64,000 nucleotides of DNA. Origin: Reutealis trisperma. Its lineage: Eukaryota; Streptophyta; Magnoliopsida; Malpighiales; Euphorbiaceae. Position numbers and translations under genes: made by a program. Below, piece after piece: positions 34,944-45,692 of the stretch. Position 1 is the first letter of the stretch. Each line of letters opens with the position of its first letter. Under the pieces are notes generated by a model. It made no database searches. It was not told the origin of the DNA and worked only from the letters and a program-made list of their open reading frames with translations. The stretch lies in contig CANTUT010000952.1 in assembly GCA_947687605.1 (NCBI GenBank), positions 1 through 64,000 on the forward strand, written 5' to 3'.

Positions 34944-36426
34944 CGTCAAAATGCACTTAGGAAGATCAAGAGTTACTTGTTAAATTCACCAATCTTGAAG
35001 ACTCCTAAGCCTGATGGACCATTAATATTATATTATAGGTGTAATGATGGCACAAACTAATGCTTTTGGAGTAGAATAGGCAATCTACTACTTGAGCAAA
35101 GTTCACACCATATAAAGTTTAGTATAGTATGGTGAAAAAGATATATGCAACTATAGTGTGGATCACAAAAAGGCTCCAACACTATTTTCAATATTATAGG
35201 ATCTAAATTGTGTCAAAAATGGATCCAGCAAGATATTTATATGAAGCTCCTTCCCTAATAGACAAGTTAAGCAAATGGCTTGTCCTATTAACTGAGTTTG
35301 GTATCGAGTATCTCACCATGAAATGGTAAAATGAAGGTAGTAGCAGCATATAATAGATGATGAACCATATGATTTAAATTTTACAGACAAAGGATTGGGG
35401 GCAATTTTAGTTCAAGGTTGGAAGATGTACTTTGATGGGGCTGTTAATAAGAATGGAGCTAGCATTAGTGTGATCTTGGTTATTACTGAAGGTGAACAAA
35501 TTCTATTAGCAAAGAGGTTGAACTTTTTTGTCACCAAAAATATGGTAACTTCAAGCATAGCTATAATAGGAGCAAAAGGTATGGATATCTTTAGAGATTT
35601 TATGTTAGTGATTCAATAAGCTAGAAAGGGATGGGAATTGAGAGAGGAAAAACTCAAGCCCATAGTGAATACCTTAATCTTTTACTATAACACTTCTAAA
35701 AGTGATCATTTTCTCACTTGCAAAGAGAAGAGAATCTAATGGCAGATCCCTTAAATACCTTAATTTTAATGTGGAACAAAATTATAAAATTCCCTTTGAA
35801 GCCTTTGCTTATAATGAAAACCAAGACACCTTATATGAAGGGGAGATGTAATGTAGTTAGGAATTTCAGGAAAAGTATGGTTTCAGATATCTTAAAGTAT
35901 TTTGAAAATAGGTAGTATCTAAAAGATGTAGATAAGATAGAAAAAATAGCTATTAGGAGGTTGTCTTTGCAATATATAGCAGGATGCTATAAGAGGATGT
36001 CAAAAGGTTTGCAACTTAGGTGCCTAGATGAAGATGAAACCGGAAAAGTGATGGAGGGGATTCATACAAGAGTATATAGACTTCATATGAATGGAACAAC
36101 TTTGGCCAAAAAGATCATTCAATAAGGATATTATTAGCCAACCATTGAAATAAATAATGTACAATTGTTTAACAAATGTCATCAGTGTTAGGTACATGGC
36201 AATCTCAATCATTTCCCACCATTGAAGTTAGAATCATTGTCCTCTCCATGCCCATTCTCAATATGAAGGTTAGATATTATTGGGAAGATCTATCCTGTAG
36301 CTTTGACTAGGTATGAATTCATTGGGGTTACAATCGATTACGTTAGTTAGTGGGTAAAAGTAGAATCTTTCAAGAGATTAAGGTAAGAGACATGAGTGCA
36401 TTTATTGAAAGATATCTACTTTGTAG
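34944..36426 (+). pseudogene. RNase H, second RNase H and integrase relics of Gypsy G1
   Basis: After the RT end come degenerate first-RNase H text (DPARYLYEAPSLIDKLSKW at about 35222-35280, then LLTEFGIEYLT) and a better second RNase H (WKMYFDGAVNKNGASISVIL, LLAKRLNFFVTKNM, 35413-35560). This domain would cut RNA in RNA-DNA hybrids. Next is a linker with NLMADPLNTLILMWN. Integrase follows from about 36160 (CHQC of the zinc motif, then LDIIGKIYP, VTIDYVS and WVKVESFKRL), up to about 36420. Many stops are present. Confidence 0.82.
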
Positions 36427-36474
36427 GTGTCAAGTTATGGTCAAATCATGAGGGTATAAAATTAAGGGTTCACA
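36427..36474 (-). repeat. 48-bp scrap of an L-family LTR end
   Basis: gtgtcaagttatggtcaaat through aagggttcaca repeats the last bases of the reversed LTRs L1 and L2 and the inverted start of the L0 LTRs. It lies exactly where Gypsy G1 breaks off, so it is a leftover of a deletion or recombination event at this junction. Confidence 0.8.
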
Positions 36475-37934
36475 AGCATCCTTACATATTCATTCATGAT
36501 TTATCATATTCCATGCATCCCATGTATCATTCCTTTTTATTAACTAGCCTATTATACTCATAAAAAGTAGGGAGAGGCTACTTGGAAGCAACCTAGTGGT
36601 AGATGGATTCATCGTATACCACCTCATATGGAGACAACTCAGTCCCCTATAAGTTTAAGGTAAAGATCTCTAGCTACCCAAGATATTCCACTCATCACTC
36701 TTATGCATTCCTACTTAAAAATAAAAATAAATCCCCATTTTCATTCTTTTCTCCACTTAAAAACTGAAGAAAACCTTAAAACATCAAGGATGGATGATCA
36801 ACAGTTACCATTAGGTGAATCATGAAAACTTATTCAATAGAAATGATCTGAGAGCATATTAACCAAGCTCTTAATGAACAAGATCCTCTACTAGTCAATC
36901 TAGCAAACTAGACTAATGTTGTTGGAACTTTTACTGAGACTGCTATATTGAATAATGAGGAATGGGGTAATGTTCATGGGGTTAGGAATCAAATTGTTAA
37001 GGATGTATCAATAGATATAGATGAATACCTCCAAAAGAAGCTGAAAAGACTTCAATTGAGAATAAGAAGTTGAAATCAATGGCAAACAAAATGAATAGGA
37101 TTAAGAAGATGCTAAAAAGGAAAAGGTTCAACAAAATTGAACCCTTCAATTCTTTAGCCTTAAATGGCATTGATAAGTTATTGAATCAGTTTAGGATGCC
37201 TGACATGCCTAAGTTCAATAGCATAGGTGATCCGAACATCCACTTGAAGATGTTTGCTACTCTAATGAGTACCATTGGAGATCCAAAGTGTCAAATTTTA
37301 AAGCTCTTTCCCATTTCTTTAAATGGAGCACATTTGAAGTGGTACTATGATTTAAACAAAAGTAAACATGAGGATTGGAATTTGTTGTTGAGAGTTTTAT
37401 ATCTTAATATAGTTACAACACTCTAGTATAAGTGATGCTTCAAGATCTAAAAACCACTAGGTAAAAGACTGGAGAATCCTTCTCAGACTATATTATGCAT
37501 TGGAGAGAGAAAGTATCCAAGATGACAAATAATCAACTAAGAAGGAATAGGTGCAACTAATAGTGAAAGTTTTTACTAGCATTATATAACAGGCTTCTAG
37601 TGGTACCCCTCAAGACTTTTGAAGATCTATATGACATGAGACTTCAGTTGGTAAAGGCCGAATATGATAGGTTTAAACCATAAAGCTCTAAGCTTAGGAA
37701 TTAGTCTAGATATCAAATAGCTAAAGGTCTAACTAAAGCTATTGAGGTGAACTTAGTCAAAGCTCCTAAGATGTTTTCCCAACTCAATTATCTTATTTTC
37801 ATGATCTTGGAAAGATTGATTAAGCATAACACCGAACAACCTTTTGATCCTAATCCACTACCAAATTCGTTACCTCTAAAGTTTAATGCCACTGCATACT
37901 ATCGCTTTCATTTGGTGGCAGGGCATAACACCTA
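36475..37934 (+). pseudogene. Gypsy G2 gag (Ogre/Tat-like), 5'-truncated, continues after Copia C2
   Basis: The first 550 bp look like leader. Gag is readable from about 36785 (MDDQQLPL, then stops) and best at 37070-37426: a basic N-terminal helix, then FRMPDMPKFNSIGDPNIHLK and LNGAHLKWYYDLNKSKHEDW, the capsid-type region of Ogre-like gag. The end, DPNPLPNSLPLKFNATAYYR followed by AGHNTY, leads to the zinc-knuckle position. There it is cut by Copia C2 (TSD accta) and resumes at 47807. Several stops and a frame change near 37426-37747 kill it. Confidence 0.82.
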
Positions 37935-38198
37935 TGAAGAAGGCAACCAACATAATCATGGCAAATCATATAATTCCAAATAAGTTGACTACATCTTTCC
38001 TATTATAGTTACAACAGTTAGCTATATATGTTCCTTCTATATATTGTCTTGTACAGCTAGGAAATTTTATCTTTCCATTCTTGTTTTTGTATGTAATGGC
38101 TTAGAAAATTAGTTTGTATAAAAACCTCTCTATAATCATCTTTCAATCATCAAGGAAGAATATTTCATTCTTAATTCTATTTACTCACAAATTCTGCA
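37935..38198 (+). repeat. 5' LTR of Copia C2
   Basis: 264 bp, starting tgaagaaggcaacc and ending attctgca. It contains a TATA-like gtataaaaac near 38117. It is directly followed by the primer site tggtatcaaagc. Confidence 0.92.
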
Positions 38199-38539
38199 TG
38201 GTATCAAAGCAGGTTTTCTAAAACCTGTGAAATGATTTTCTTCTTTTCATCCTTAATCCTTAAAGAAAAACAAATCCTTTAATTTTGCCATGGCCATTCA
38301 AGGACCAGCACCTAACATTCAAACCTTTCATTAAAGTTCAAGTCTTATATCTATAAGACTATCAATCACAAATCTTCTACTTTAAAGGTCTCAAGTTCTT
38401 CCATTAATAAGAAGCATAGGACTGATCCATCACATTGAAACTAAGGTTAATTTTGACAGCCAAAGTGAGACCTAGAAAAATAATGACGAACTCCTTACAA
38501 CATGGCTCTTATCTTTGATGAAAGAAGAAGTCTTAGTGA

Positions 38540-38904
38540 AACTTGACAGAATGGAGAATGCATTCTAGATGTGGGCATCCCTTAGAGAACTATTGCTACC
38601 AAACACTTTAGAGTAAGAAATACAGTTAACAAATCAACTACAATCTTTAACCAAAGGTACCTCTTTTTTGGAAGAATATCTAACCAAATTTAAAACTATT
38701 TGTGATTTACTTACAGCCATCAAGAGACCTTTGGATGAAATAAACAAATTTTTTCAATTTGCTCATGGTCTTAGATACAAATATCGAGATTTTTGTACAA
38801 CAAAGTTGTCAAGAGCTCTTTATTCTACCTTTCATTTGTTTGTTCTTGCTCTCAAAAGTCATGAACAAATGATGATTAGAGAAGAAGAAAAGCGAAAACA
38901 ATAG
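38540..38904 (+). pseudogene. Copia C2 gag (UBN2-type)
   Basis: Readable as SFLEEYLTKFKTICDLLTAI and PLDEINKFFQFAHGLRYKYR, the helical capsid-like part of Copia gag; 78 codons are open from 38668. The upstream part is interrupted (frames near 38560-38660). The zinc knuckle and protease, expected next, are missing: the sequence moves almost at once to the integrase zinc region. Confidence 0.85.
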
Positions 38905-38929
38905 CTAAAGGATATAAGAAAGGTGGGCT

Positions 38930-39620
38930 TTATGTCATAGAAGGAGACATTATTCAAGCTTTAACAGCAATTCAAGCTAACAAGGCTTCCTTCCAAATTT
39001 GGCATCAACATTTAGGTCATTCCCAAACAAGTTCTTTGAAACATTTAAATGCTAGTAAATTAATTGTTGTCTCTAGTTGGATGAAAAAACCAACTATTTG
39101 TAGTAGTTGCCAATTAGGCAAAAGTTGCAATCTATCTTTTCAATCTTTAATAAAATTTTAGATTTTCCTTTGCAAAAGATTCATTGGGATTTATCGGGAC
39201 CATCCTCGACAAATTTAGTTCAAGGTTTCAAATACTATGTTGTGTTTATAGATGATTTTTCCTGATATACATGGCTGTATCCTTTAAAGAAAAAATTAGA
39301 TTTTTACCAAATATTCATTAAGTTTCAAAAGCTAGTAGAAAACCAATTTGATAGAAAAATAAAAATATTTCAAAGTAACGAAGGTGGAGAATTTTCCTCA
39401 GGTGAATTTAAAAATCATTTATAAAATTGTGGTATTTTACATGAAATATCTTGTCCCAAAACACCGCAACAAAATGGTGTCATGGAATGAAAACATAGAC
39501 ACATTGTGGAAATGGGATTAACTTTTTTGTTTCATACAAATTTAACTCTCAATCCTTGGGTTGATGCTTTTATCACTGCTATTTTTATTATAAATCATCT
39601 ACCTTTATCTACCTTATGAA
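38930..39620 (+). pseudogene. Copia C2 integrase, zinc domain and catalytic core
   Basis: The HHCC zinc part is visible (IWHQHLGHSQTSSLKHLN, then CSSCQLGK). The core follows: IHWDLSGPSSTNLVQGFKYY, FIDDFS, and FQSNEGGEFSS, where the second catalytic Asp of the usual SD.GGEF is Asn. Then PQQNGVM, a stop and KHRHIVEMGLT, and NPWVDAFITAIF. Stops occur within. The enzyme would insert the copied DNA into the genome. Confidence 0.88.
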
Positions 39621-40369
39621 AAAGATACTTATTTTCATAAACTTTATAATGAGCAACTCGATTATAATTATCTAAAAAGCTTTAGTTGCAGGTGTTATCC
39701 TTATCTAAGAGATTCAAGTAAATCCAAATTTGCACAAAGATCTTTTCCATGCATTTTTCTTGGCTAAAGTGAAAATCATAAGGGATATTGACATATGAAT
39801 CCTCAAACTCATCAAGTGTTCATCTCTCAACATGTAATCTTTCTCGCACTAACACTTCTTTAAGTCATCTTTCTCCATAGGACCTTCAATTTACTTTTAA
39901 AAAGAAATATATATAAACTACATTAGCTGTTAAAGTTCAACCATCAATTTCAATGGTCATACACACATCAATCAATACTAAAGCACCCTACAATGATCCT
40001 CTAATGATGTCATTAACATATCTAGAAATTGATCACTCTGAAAATTAGTCCATAGCATTGTTCGATACTTATGAATCATCCACTAGCACTTCTAACATAC
40101 ATCAATAAATAGAATGTTCCATAAAGTCCTTCAACTATATGAACCTCCTTAGTGGACATGTTACCTTCTCACGATTTAGTGCTCTTCCTGATATTAGCAA
40201 TAATCTAACAATTGGTCTCTTTCCTCAGGATTAAAGAACCCAACCTACATCACATGGAATGATCACTCGAGGTAGAATTTGAGCAGATCCTTCCTTACAA
40301 AATCAAATGATCACCTTCGCTGCAATTGAAGTCATCAAAGCTAAACCTCGTACATACAAAACTGAAAAT

Positions 40370-41011
40370 AAGCAATGGATGAGGAAATCAATGCCCTCCA
40401 TTAAAAAAACACATGGGACCTTATCCTTGTCCAACACATGAAAATGCTATCACCTCCAAAAGGATTTTTCGTACCAAACCCAAGAAAGATGGTGACACTA
40501 ATTGCTATGAAGCTCGCTTAGTCATACGAGGATACACATAAGTTCCAAGATTGGACTATGGCAAAACCCTCAGTCCGTTTATTAAACACACTAGTATTCA
40601 ATTTATGCTATCAATTGCTATCTCTCATAAATGGACCATGAAGCAACTCGACATTAAAAATGCCTTTCTCCATGGAGTACTTCATGAAACAGTTTATATG
40701 AAGCAACCACCAGGTTTTATCAATCCATCTTTTCCTTTGCATGTTTGTAACTCAAAAAATCTTTGTACGGTATAAAATAAGCTCCAAGAGCTTGGTTTGA
40801 TCATATCTCTAAATATCTACTTCATATTGGATTTGTTAGTAGCAAAGTTGATACCTCACTCTTTATTCTTTGCACACACACCACCATCATTCTTCTTTTA
40901 GTTTATGTTGATGATGTTATACTCATAGGCAATGATTCAAAATTAATCCAAAATCTTATTAAACAACTTTATAATGAATTTTCTCTAAAAGATTTAGGAC
41001 AGCTCCACTAC
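40370..41011 (+). pseudogene. Copia C2 reverse transcriptase, main part
   Basis: Pieces in order: AMDEEINALH; DYGKTLSPFIKHTSIQFMLS; WTMKQLDIKNAFLHGVLHET; VYMKQPPGFINPSF; after a frame change APRAWFDHISKYLL and VDTSLFIL; then LLLVYVDDVILIGND with the YVDD site intact (about 40903-40914); SLKDLGQLHY ends at L1. The text resumes at 42598 with FLGIKIKNLKNGIFLS up to about 42728. Stops and frame changes make it non-functional. Confidence 0.88.
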
Positions 41012-42592
41012 TGTGAGGCCTCACTCGAGCACCGGCCTGGTCTGCTAGAGAAAACCGAGATGCTTATTCGGGTTTAGACTCATGATGGAACCCTCGGGTT
41101 TGGATTTGGTTGATTTTGAAAAATAATTTTTGGGAGTCGCTACCCTAATTTATTTTTAAATGGAAAAATTAAGGAAAAACGCAGTTGACTCTAATTCATT
41201 AATTTTTAATTCATTTGCCCATGGATAAAATCACTAGCCTCGAACCAGGTTGAGCTCGGTGACTAAGTTTTTGGTTTTAAATAATCAAAATTTGGCTCTT
41301 AAGTTTAATTGACTTGAAAATTTGATTTCATGAATGACATTTATAAGATGATATTAAAGAAAATGTATGAATATGGCAAAACATGAATGCATGGTGAAAA
41401 TAAAACATTCACAAATTAATTAAAAAAAGGGAAAAGAGATTGATAGAGATTTGGATTTAGATTCTAAACGTGCCTATGTACCCCATCGAATAGGGATCAA
41501 AACCCATGTAGTTCATTCCATGATTAAATGGAGGGGTTTAGGGTTTGATCAGATTGATTGATTTGATTTGGGTTTGAGAGGAAAAGGCTGATACCTTAAC
41601 TTTTGGTGGCTGGAGGATTTTACCGGACTAAAGTTTCATTTTATCGGGACCAGGTGATTAGATTGATTGAGAGATTAATTAATTAAAATTATTAATTAAC
41701 TAATTAATGTGATGAAAAGGATGGATTGATAGATGGATTAATTAATTAAAAAGATTAATTAATTAATTTGGATGAGAGGTGGATTAGAAAAAAGATTAAT
41801 TTGATTTTAGAGAAAAATGATTAATTAATTAATTAAAAAGATTAATTAATTGAGTAATTAATTTTGATTTTAAAAAAGAATTTTTAGTTAATTAAAAATA
41901 TTAATTAACTTGGTTAGGATGAGAAAATTAATTAATTAAAAAGATTAATTAATTAATTAAAGAGTGGTTGGAGGGAGAAAAAGAGAGGAATTAGTAGATA
42001 ACCATCAATATTAATTCATGAGGTGTGTTGGAATGAGAAGTGAAGGGGGGTATTTATAGGAAAATGGGGTTGCGGGTAGTTTAGGTAATGAAAATGTGAA
42101 AAGACCATGAGGGTAGGGTCAAAAAATGGCTGAAAACTGGATAAAAAAGATAGAAAAGTCATTTTACGCATGTGGGGCCCACTAAATGCAAAAAACCCAT
42201 GACCTGGCACGGCGTTGCACTAGGCATGTGCAGCGCCGCGTCATGCTTTTGCGGCGTGCTACAAAAAGGTCATGTGGCGCTGCATATATCTGACGCCGTG
42301 TAGCACGCCTTCTGTGCGGCACGCCACATGGCGTGGCATGCTTCTCGAGGTTTTCTCTTTTTATTTTTATTTTTATTTTAGAGATTAGTTGTTGATATGG
42401 AGTTTGAAAAATTTGGATGTTTAGTGACAATGTAATTGAAGGCTAAAAAAATTTCTTTTAGGGGCGCTGCCCCCGAACCCCCGCTCGCTAACCGGTTAGC
42501 AGGACCACCGTAATAGCTACGCATAGTGTGTTAAATTCAACAAGTGCTAAGGCTATGGTTGGATGATGAGGGTGTAAAACTAAGGGTTCACA
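41012..42592 (-). mobile_element. Solo LTR L1 (minus), 1581 bp
   Basis: On the plus strand it begins TGTGAGGCCTCACTCGAG and ends AAGGGTTCACA; inverted, this matches the LTRs of L0. It is flanked by actac on both sides (41007-41011 and 42593-42597). It sits between LGQLHY and FLGIKI of the C2 RT. A TATA-like box, read inverted as cctataaatacc, lies near 42051-42062. About 41670-41965 is an array of attaatta units separated by aaaga or tgg words. No coding sequence. Confidence 0.93.
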
Positions 42593-42728
42593 ACTACTTC
42601 TTAGGAATTAAAATTAAAAATCTTAAAAATGGTATTTTTCTTTCATAGGTCAAATATATAAAGGATCTCCTTGATCATGTTGGCATGCTCACTAGCTTTC
42701 CTCTTTTTACACTATTGGCTACCAAAGT

Positions 42729-45067
42729 TGTAATGCCCAAGTGTTTCATAGTTCATTCTGATCACTAGTAATGTTAAAGACTAGACTCTAAATGCTAGCC
42801 TAGTATAAGAAGCAAAAAGAGGAAAATCGATTAGGAGCTTAGTAGTGCCATTTGAAATGTTGTATGATCCATGATTCTACCATAACTAATTGTGCTCTAA
42901 TAAGCTCAATAGTGTTTCTTATGACAATTAGTGATATGTATAAAGAAGCTAAAGAAATTAAAGATAAGAGCCACAGTGATTAAAAGGAAGAGAAATTAAA
43001 AGGAAATCTCTAAGTAGATTAATAGGTTCATGGGGTTATTGTTGGGCCTTAAAATAACAATAACAAAGGCCTAAATCACTATAAAAGGGGCCGGCCCATT
43101 AGGCCTAAGGTGTTAGGGAACACTAAAGAGATGTGTGCTAGAATATAAGGCCCAAGATAAAAGACATATGTTGTAAAATGATGAGTCAAAGAATTTGGAC
43201 TAGGTAGCTACAAGAATTGACCAGTTCAATATACAAAACCAAATTGAACTCTTACTCTTTTACACATAAGTCTAGGTGCACTTGAACATCTCAACACCTT
43301 GCAATAATCATCATTAATGTAGAGAAGATCTTAGCCATCCAACTAACCCTAATCTTAGCCATCCATTAAGGATTAAACCCTAGCCATTGGATCTTGCTTC
43401 ATTAAATCTCCACCACTCAATCTATTGTATATATATATGTGGATGCATGTTATGCAATAACACTTTACTCACCATTACACCAAAAATTTTATATGAAAAG
43501 AAGAAGCCCTCTCCACACCACTTACCGTAAAAGTCTTGGTGAATTAGAATTAACTAAGGTAAGAAACTATATATGTCTATTCTTTCTACATTTAAGGTCA
43601 ATTTTAGCACTATGATTGTTTAAATATTCTTCCCACTTTGAAAAAGGGGTTCAGCCTAGTGATGAAGGGTTAAAGAAAGTCCTATATCTCAATTAAATAC
43701 ATTTATAGCTATTCTAGATAAAGAGGAGTAAATTAAAATCACTAAGTTGAACAAGGAATTCAATTTAAAGAGATAAGTGGTTATATCATTAGTTACTAAT
43801 TAATGTACTTTTGAAATACTATATATGTAGAACTTCAAAACAAAGGCAAGGAAATTGTGCAAAACTGAGGAGAACTTTGATTTACTCAAAACCATACAAT
43901 TGATAGGAGCGAAGGAGTTAGAGGTGAGTACGTAGTAATATAATGTAACCATATTTTCTTGCAACCTTCGGTGAATCATCATTCCTTAATGCATGAAATT
44001 CTATTAATATGCATATGTGATTGCAATTGATTGTTAAGCTCCTTAGAAACCCATATTTTTTTCCTTATGTGATGTTGGCAACCCATATTTTTTTCCTTAT
44101 GTGATGTTGGCTATGATGACCCTTTTGCTTAAATGTTATATTTGCTTAATGATAAGACCAATGCATATGCCTGTTTAGTTCCATTAAATTTCCATTATGA
44201 GCCTTGATAATATTTTTCTGAATACCATAACTAAGCAGAAATCCTCTCTAATGTGAGGAAGACATCAGACCTTATGCACATGGTTATAGCCTGCGGGTAG
44301 GGTGAGAGTACCCAAACTCTATTTGGGGGGAATGCCTAACCGCAAGACTTAATCAGTTTTGTGCAATGTGATATGTGTACGTGAGTGAGTAAGGTTTAGA
44401 CCGCCACTCTAAATTTTATGTACTGGAAGTGTTCCGCTTCCAAAGTATGACTATTTCTGCTAAAATTCATCCTAAAGCATAGTATAGTTAGCTTTTGGTT
44501 AACATTACTTCATTGTTATCTTGAACCAACCTATGTGATATACTCTATATTGTTTGTGTATTATATTATGTTAATGTGTACACACTGAGCTAGTCTCATC
44601 CGGTAGTTGTTATGATTTTTCAGGTCAAAGTGAGTTGTTAGTAAGGTAAATTCCATGTTTTGCTCCTCTATTTGAGATATGCTAAGATGAAATTTGTGCT
44701 ACTTCTGCTATTTTGGAAGACCGACAAGCTAGAGCTCCATGGTATACTCAGGCATAATATTAAAGCATGTACATTAAGAAGTAATGTAAATGATTAATGA
44801 TACTAGTTGTGTATGAACACTTATATTATTAAGTAAGAATGCATGGACAATATTAGTTGATACTCATGAATGGTGTTCAACTTGTAAATATGGAATGGCC
44901 TTAGAATACAATGATTGGTGAAGTGGTTTCGATCTTAGGAAGCTTTAGGAATGGAATATGAATACATAGATAGTGATTATTATCTCTACTATATTCTGCA
45001 GGTTTAGGTGACCTTAGGTCTCCTTGAATTCTAGGATAGTCATGGTCTAGGAATTTGGGTCATGACA
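42729..45067 (+). mobile_element. Solo LTR S3 (plus), 2339 bp
   Basis: Starts TGTAATGCCCAAG and ends GGGTCATGACA, with aaagt on both sides (42724-42728 and 45068-45072). A TATA-like region lies near 43427. Intron-like intervals are 43559-43830 (272 bp, ctaag|gtaaga...atgtag|aactt) and 43924-44623 (700 bp, agag|gtgagtac...tttcag|gtca). It has a conserved block at about 44233-44460. No coding sequence. Confidence 0.92.
43831..43923 (+). other. Putative middle exon of LTR S3 (93 bp)
   Basis: Acceptor tatatgtag|aacttcaaaac, donor ttagag|gtgagtac. It shares its start (aacttcaa) and its tail (caattgataggag) with the S2 exon, although the introns around it differ in length by hundreds of bases. It is open for 31 codons in one frame; coding is not supported by the other copies. 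Confidence 0.62.
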
Positions 45068-45072
45068 AAAGT

Positions 45073-45692
45073 CTAGTCCCAAAGCAATGATGACACACCC
45101 ATTGAAGCAACTGCCTTCTAAAGTATTGTTGGCTCTTTCCAATACATCACCTTTATGAGACTAGATATTGTTCATGTTGTAAATCATGTATGTCAACATT
45201 TTCAAAATCCTACCATTGGTCATGAAAAAGAAGTATATCACATTTGAGATATCTAAGTAGCACTTCAAACTTTGATCTTTGATATTTATCATCAAGTTCT
45301 ACAAATCTGACTAGTATTTGCAATGCTGATTGGGCTAGATGTCTAATTACAAGATGGAGTACGACAGGATATTGTATTTTCCTTTGCACCAATTGTATTT
45401 CTTGGAGCTCTAAAAAGTAGCCTACAGTGTCTCGTTCTAGCGCTGAAGCAAAATATCTCACCTTTGCTTCCACAATAGCTGAACTCACTTGGCTTACATA
45501 TTTATTTTGAGACATTAGTCTCTCATTATGCTCTCCACCAAAGCTATTTTGTGATAACCACAGTGTTCTCTACATTACTAGCAATCTAATTTTTCATGCC
45601 CACACTAAACACATTGAGATAGACTATCACTTTGTTCATGAGAAAGTAGCTCTTGGATTGCTTGTACCACACTTTGTTCCTTCTTATTTGCA
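45073..45692 (+). pseudogene. Copia C2 RNase H region
   Basis: After S3 the polyprotein continues as degenerate RT end and RNase H: VSRSSAEAKYLTFASTIAEL, TWLTYLF, PPKLFCDNHSVLYITSNLIF, HAHTKHIEIDYHFVHEKVAL and HFVPSYLQ. It is cut by L2 and resumes at 47434 with ITDIFTKALL and RDKLSL, then ends near the polypurine tract. Several stops are present, mainly in 45130-45420. Confidence 0.88.

Larger units (their letters stand above)
25723..36426 (+). mobile_element. Ty3/Gypsy element G1, Tat-type, with nested insertions, 3' end lost
   Basis: Assembly order is probable LTR, primer site, gag (interrupted 28225-34182 by solo LTRs S2 and S1), protease, RT end, RNase H, a second RNase H, integrase. The extra RNase H after the first is a hallmark of the Tat group. 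The primer site TTGGCGCCGTTTGTGGGAA is of Gypsy type. Coding is interrupted by stops, and most of the RT core is deleted at about 34800. It breaks off in integrase at about 36426, beside a 48-bp scrap of an unrelated LTR. No right LTR is found. Confidence 0.85.
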
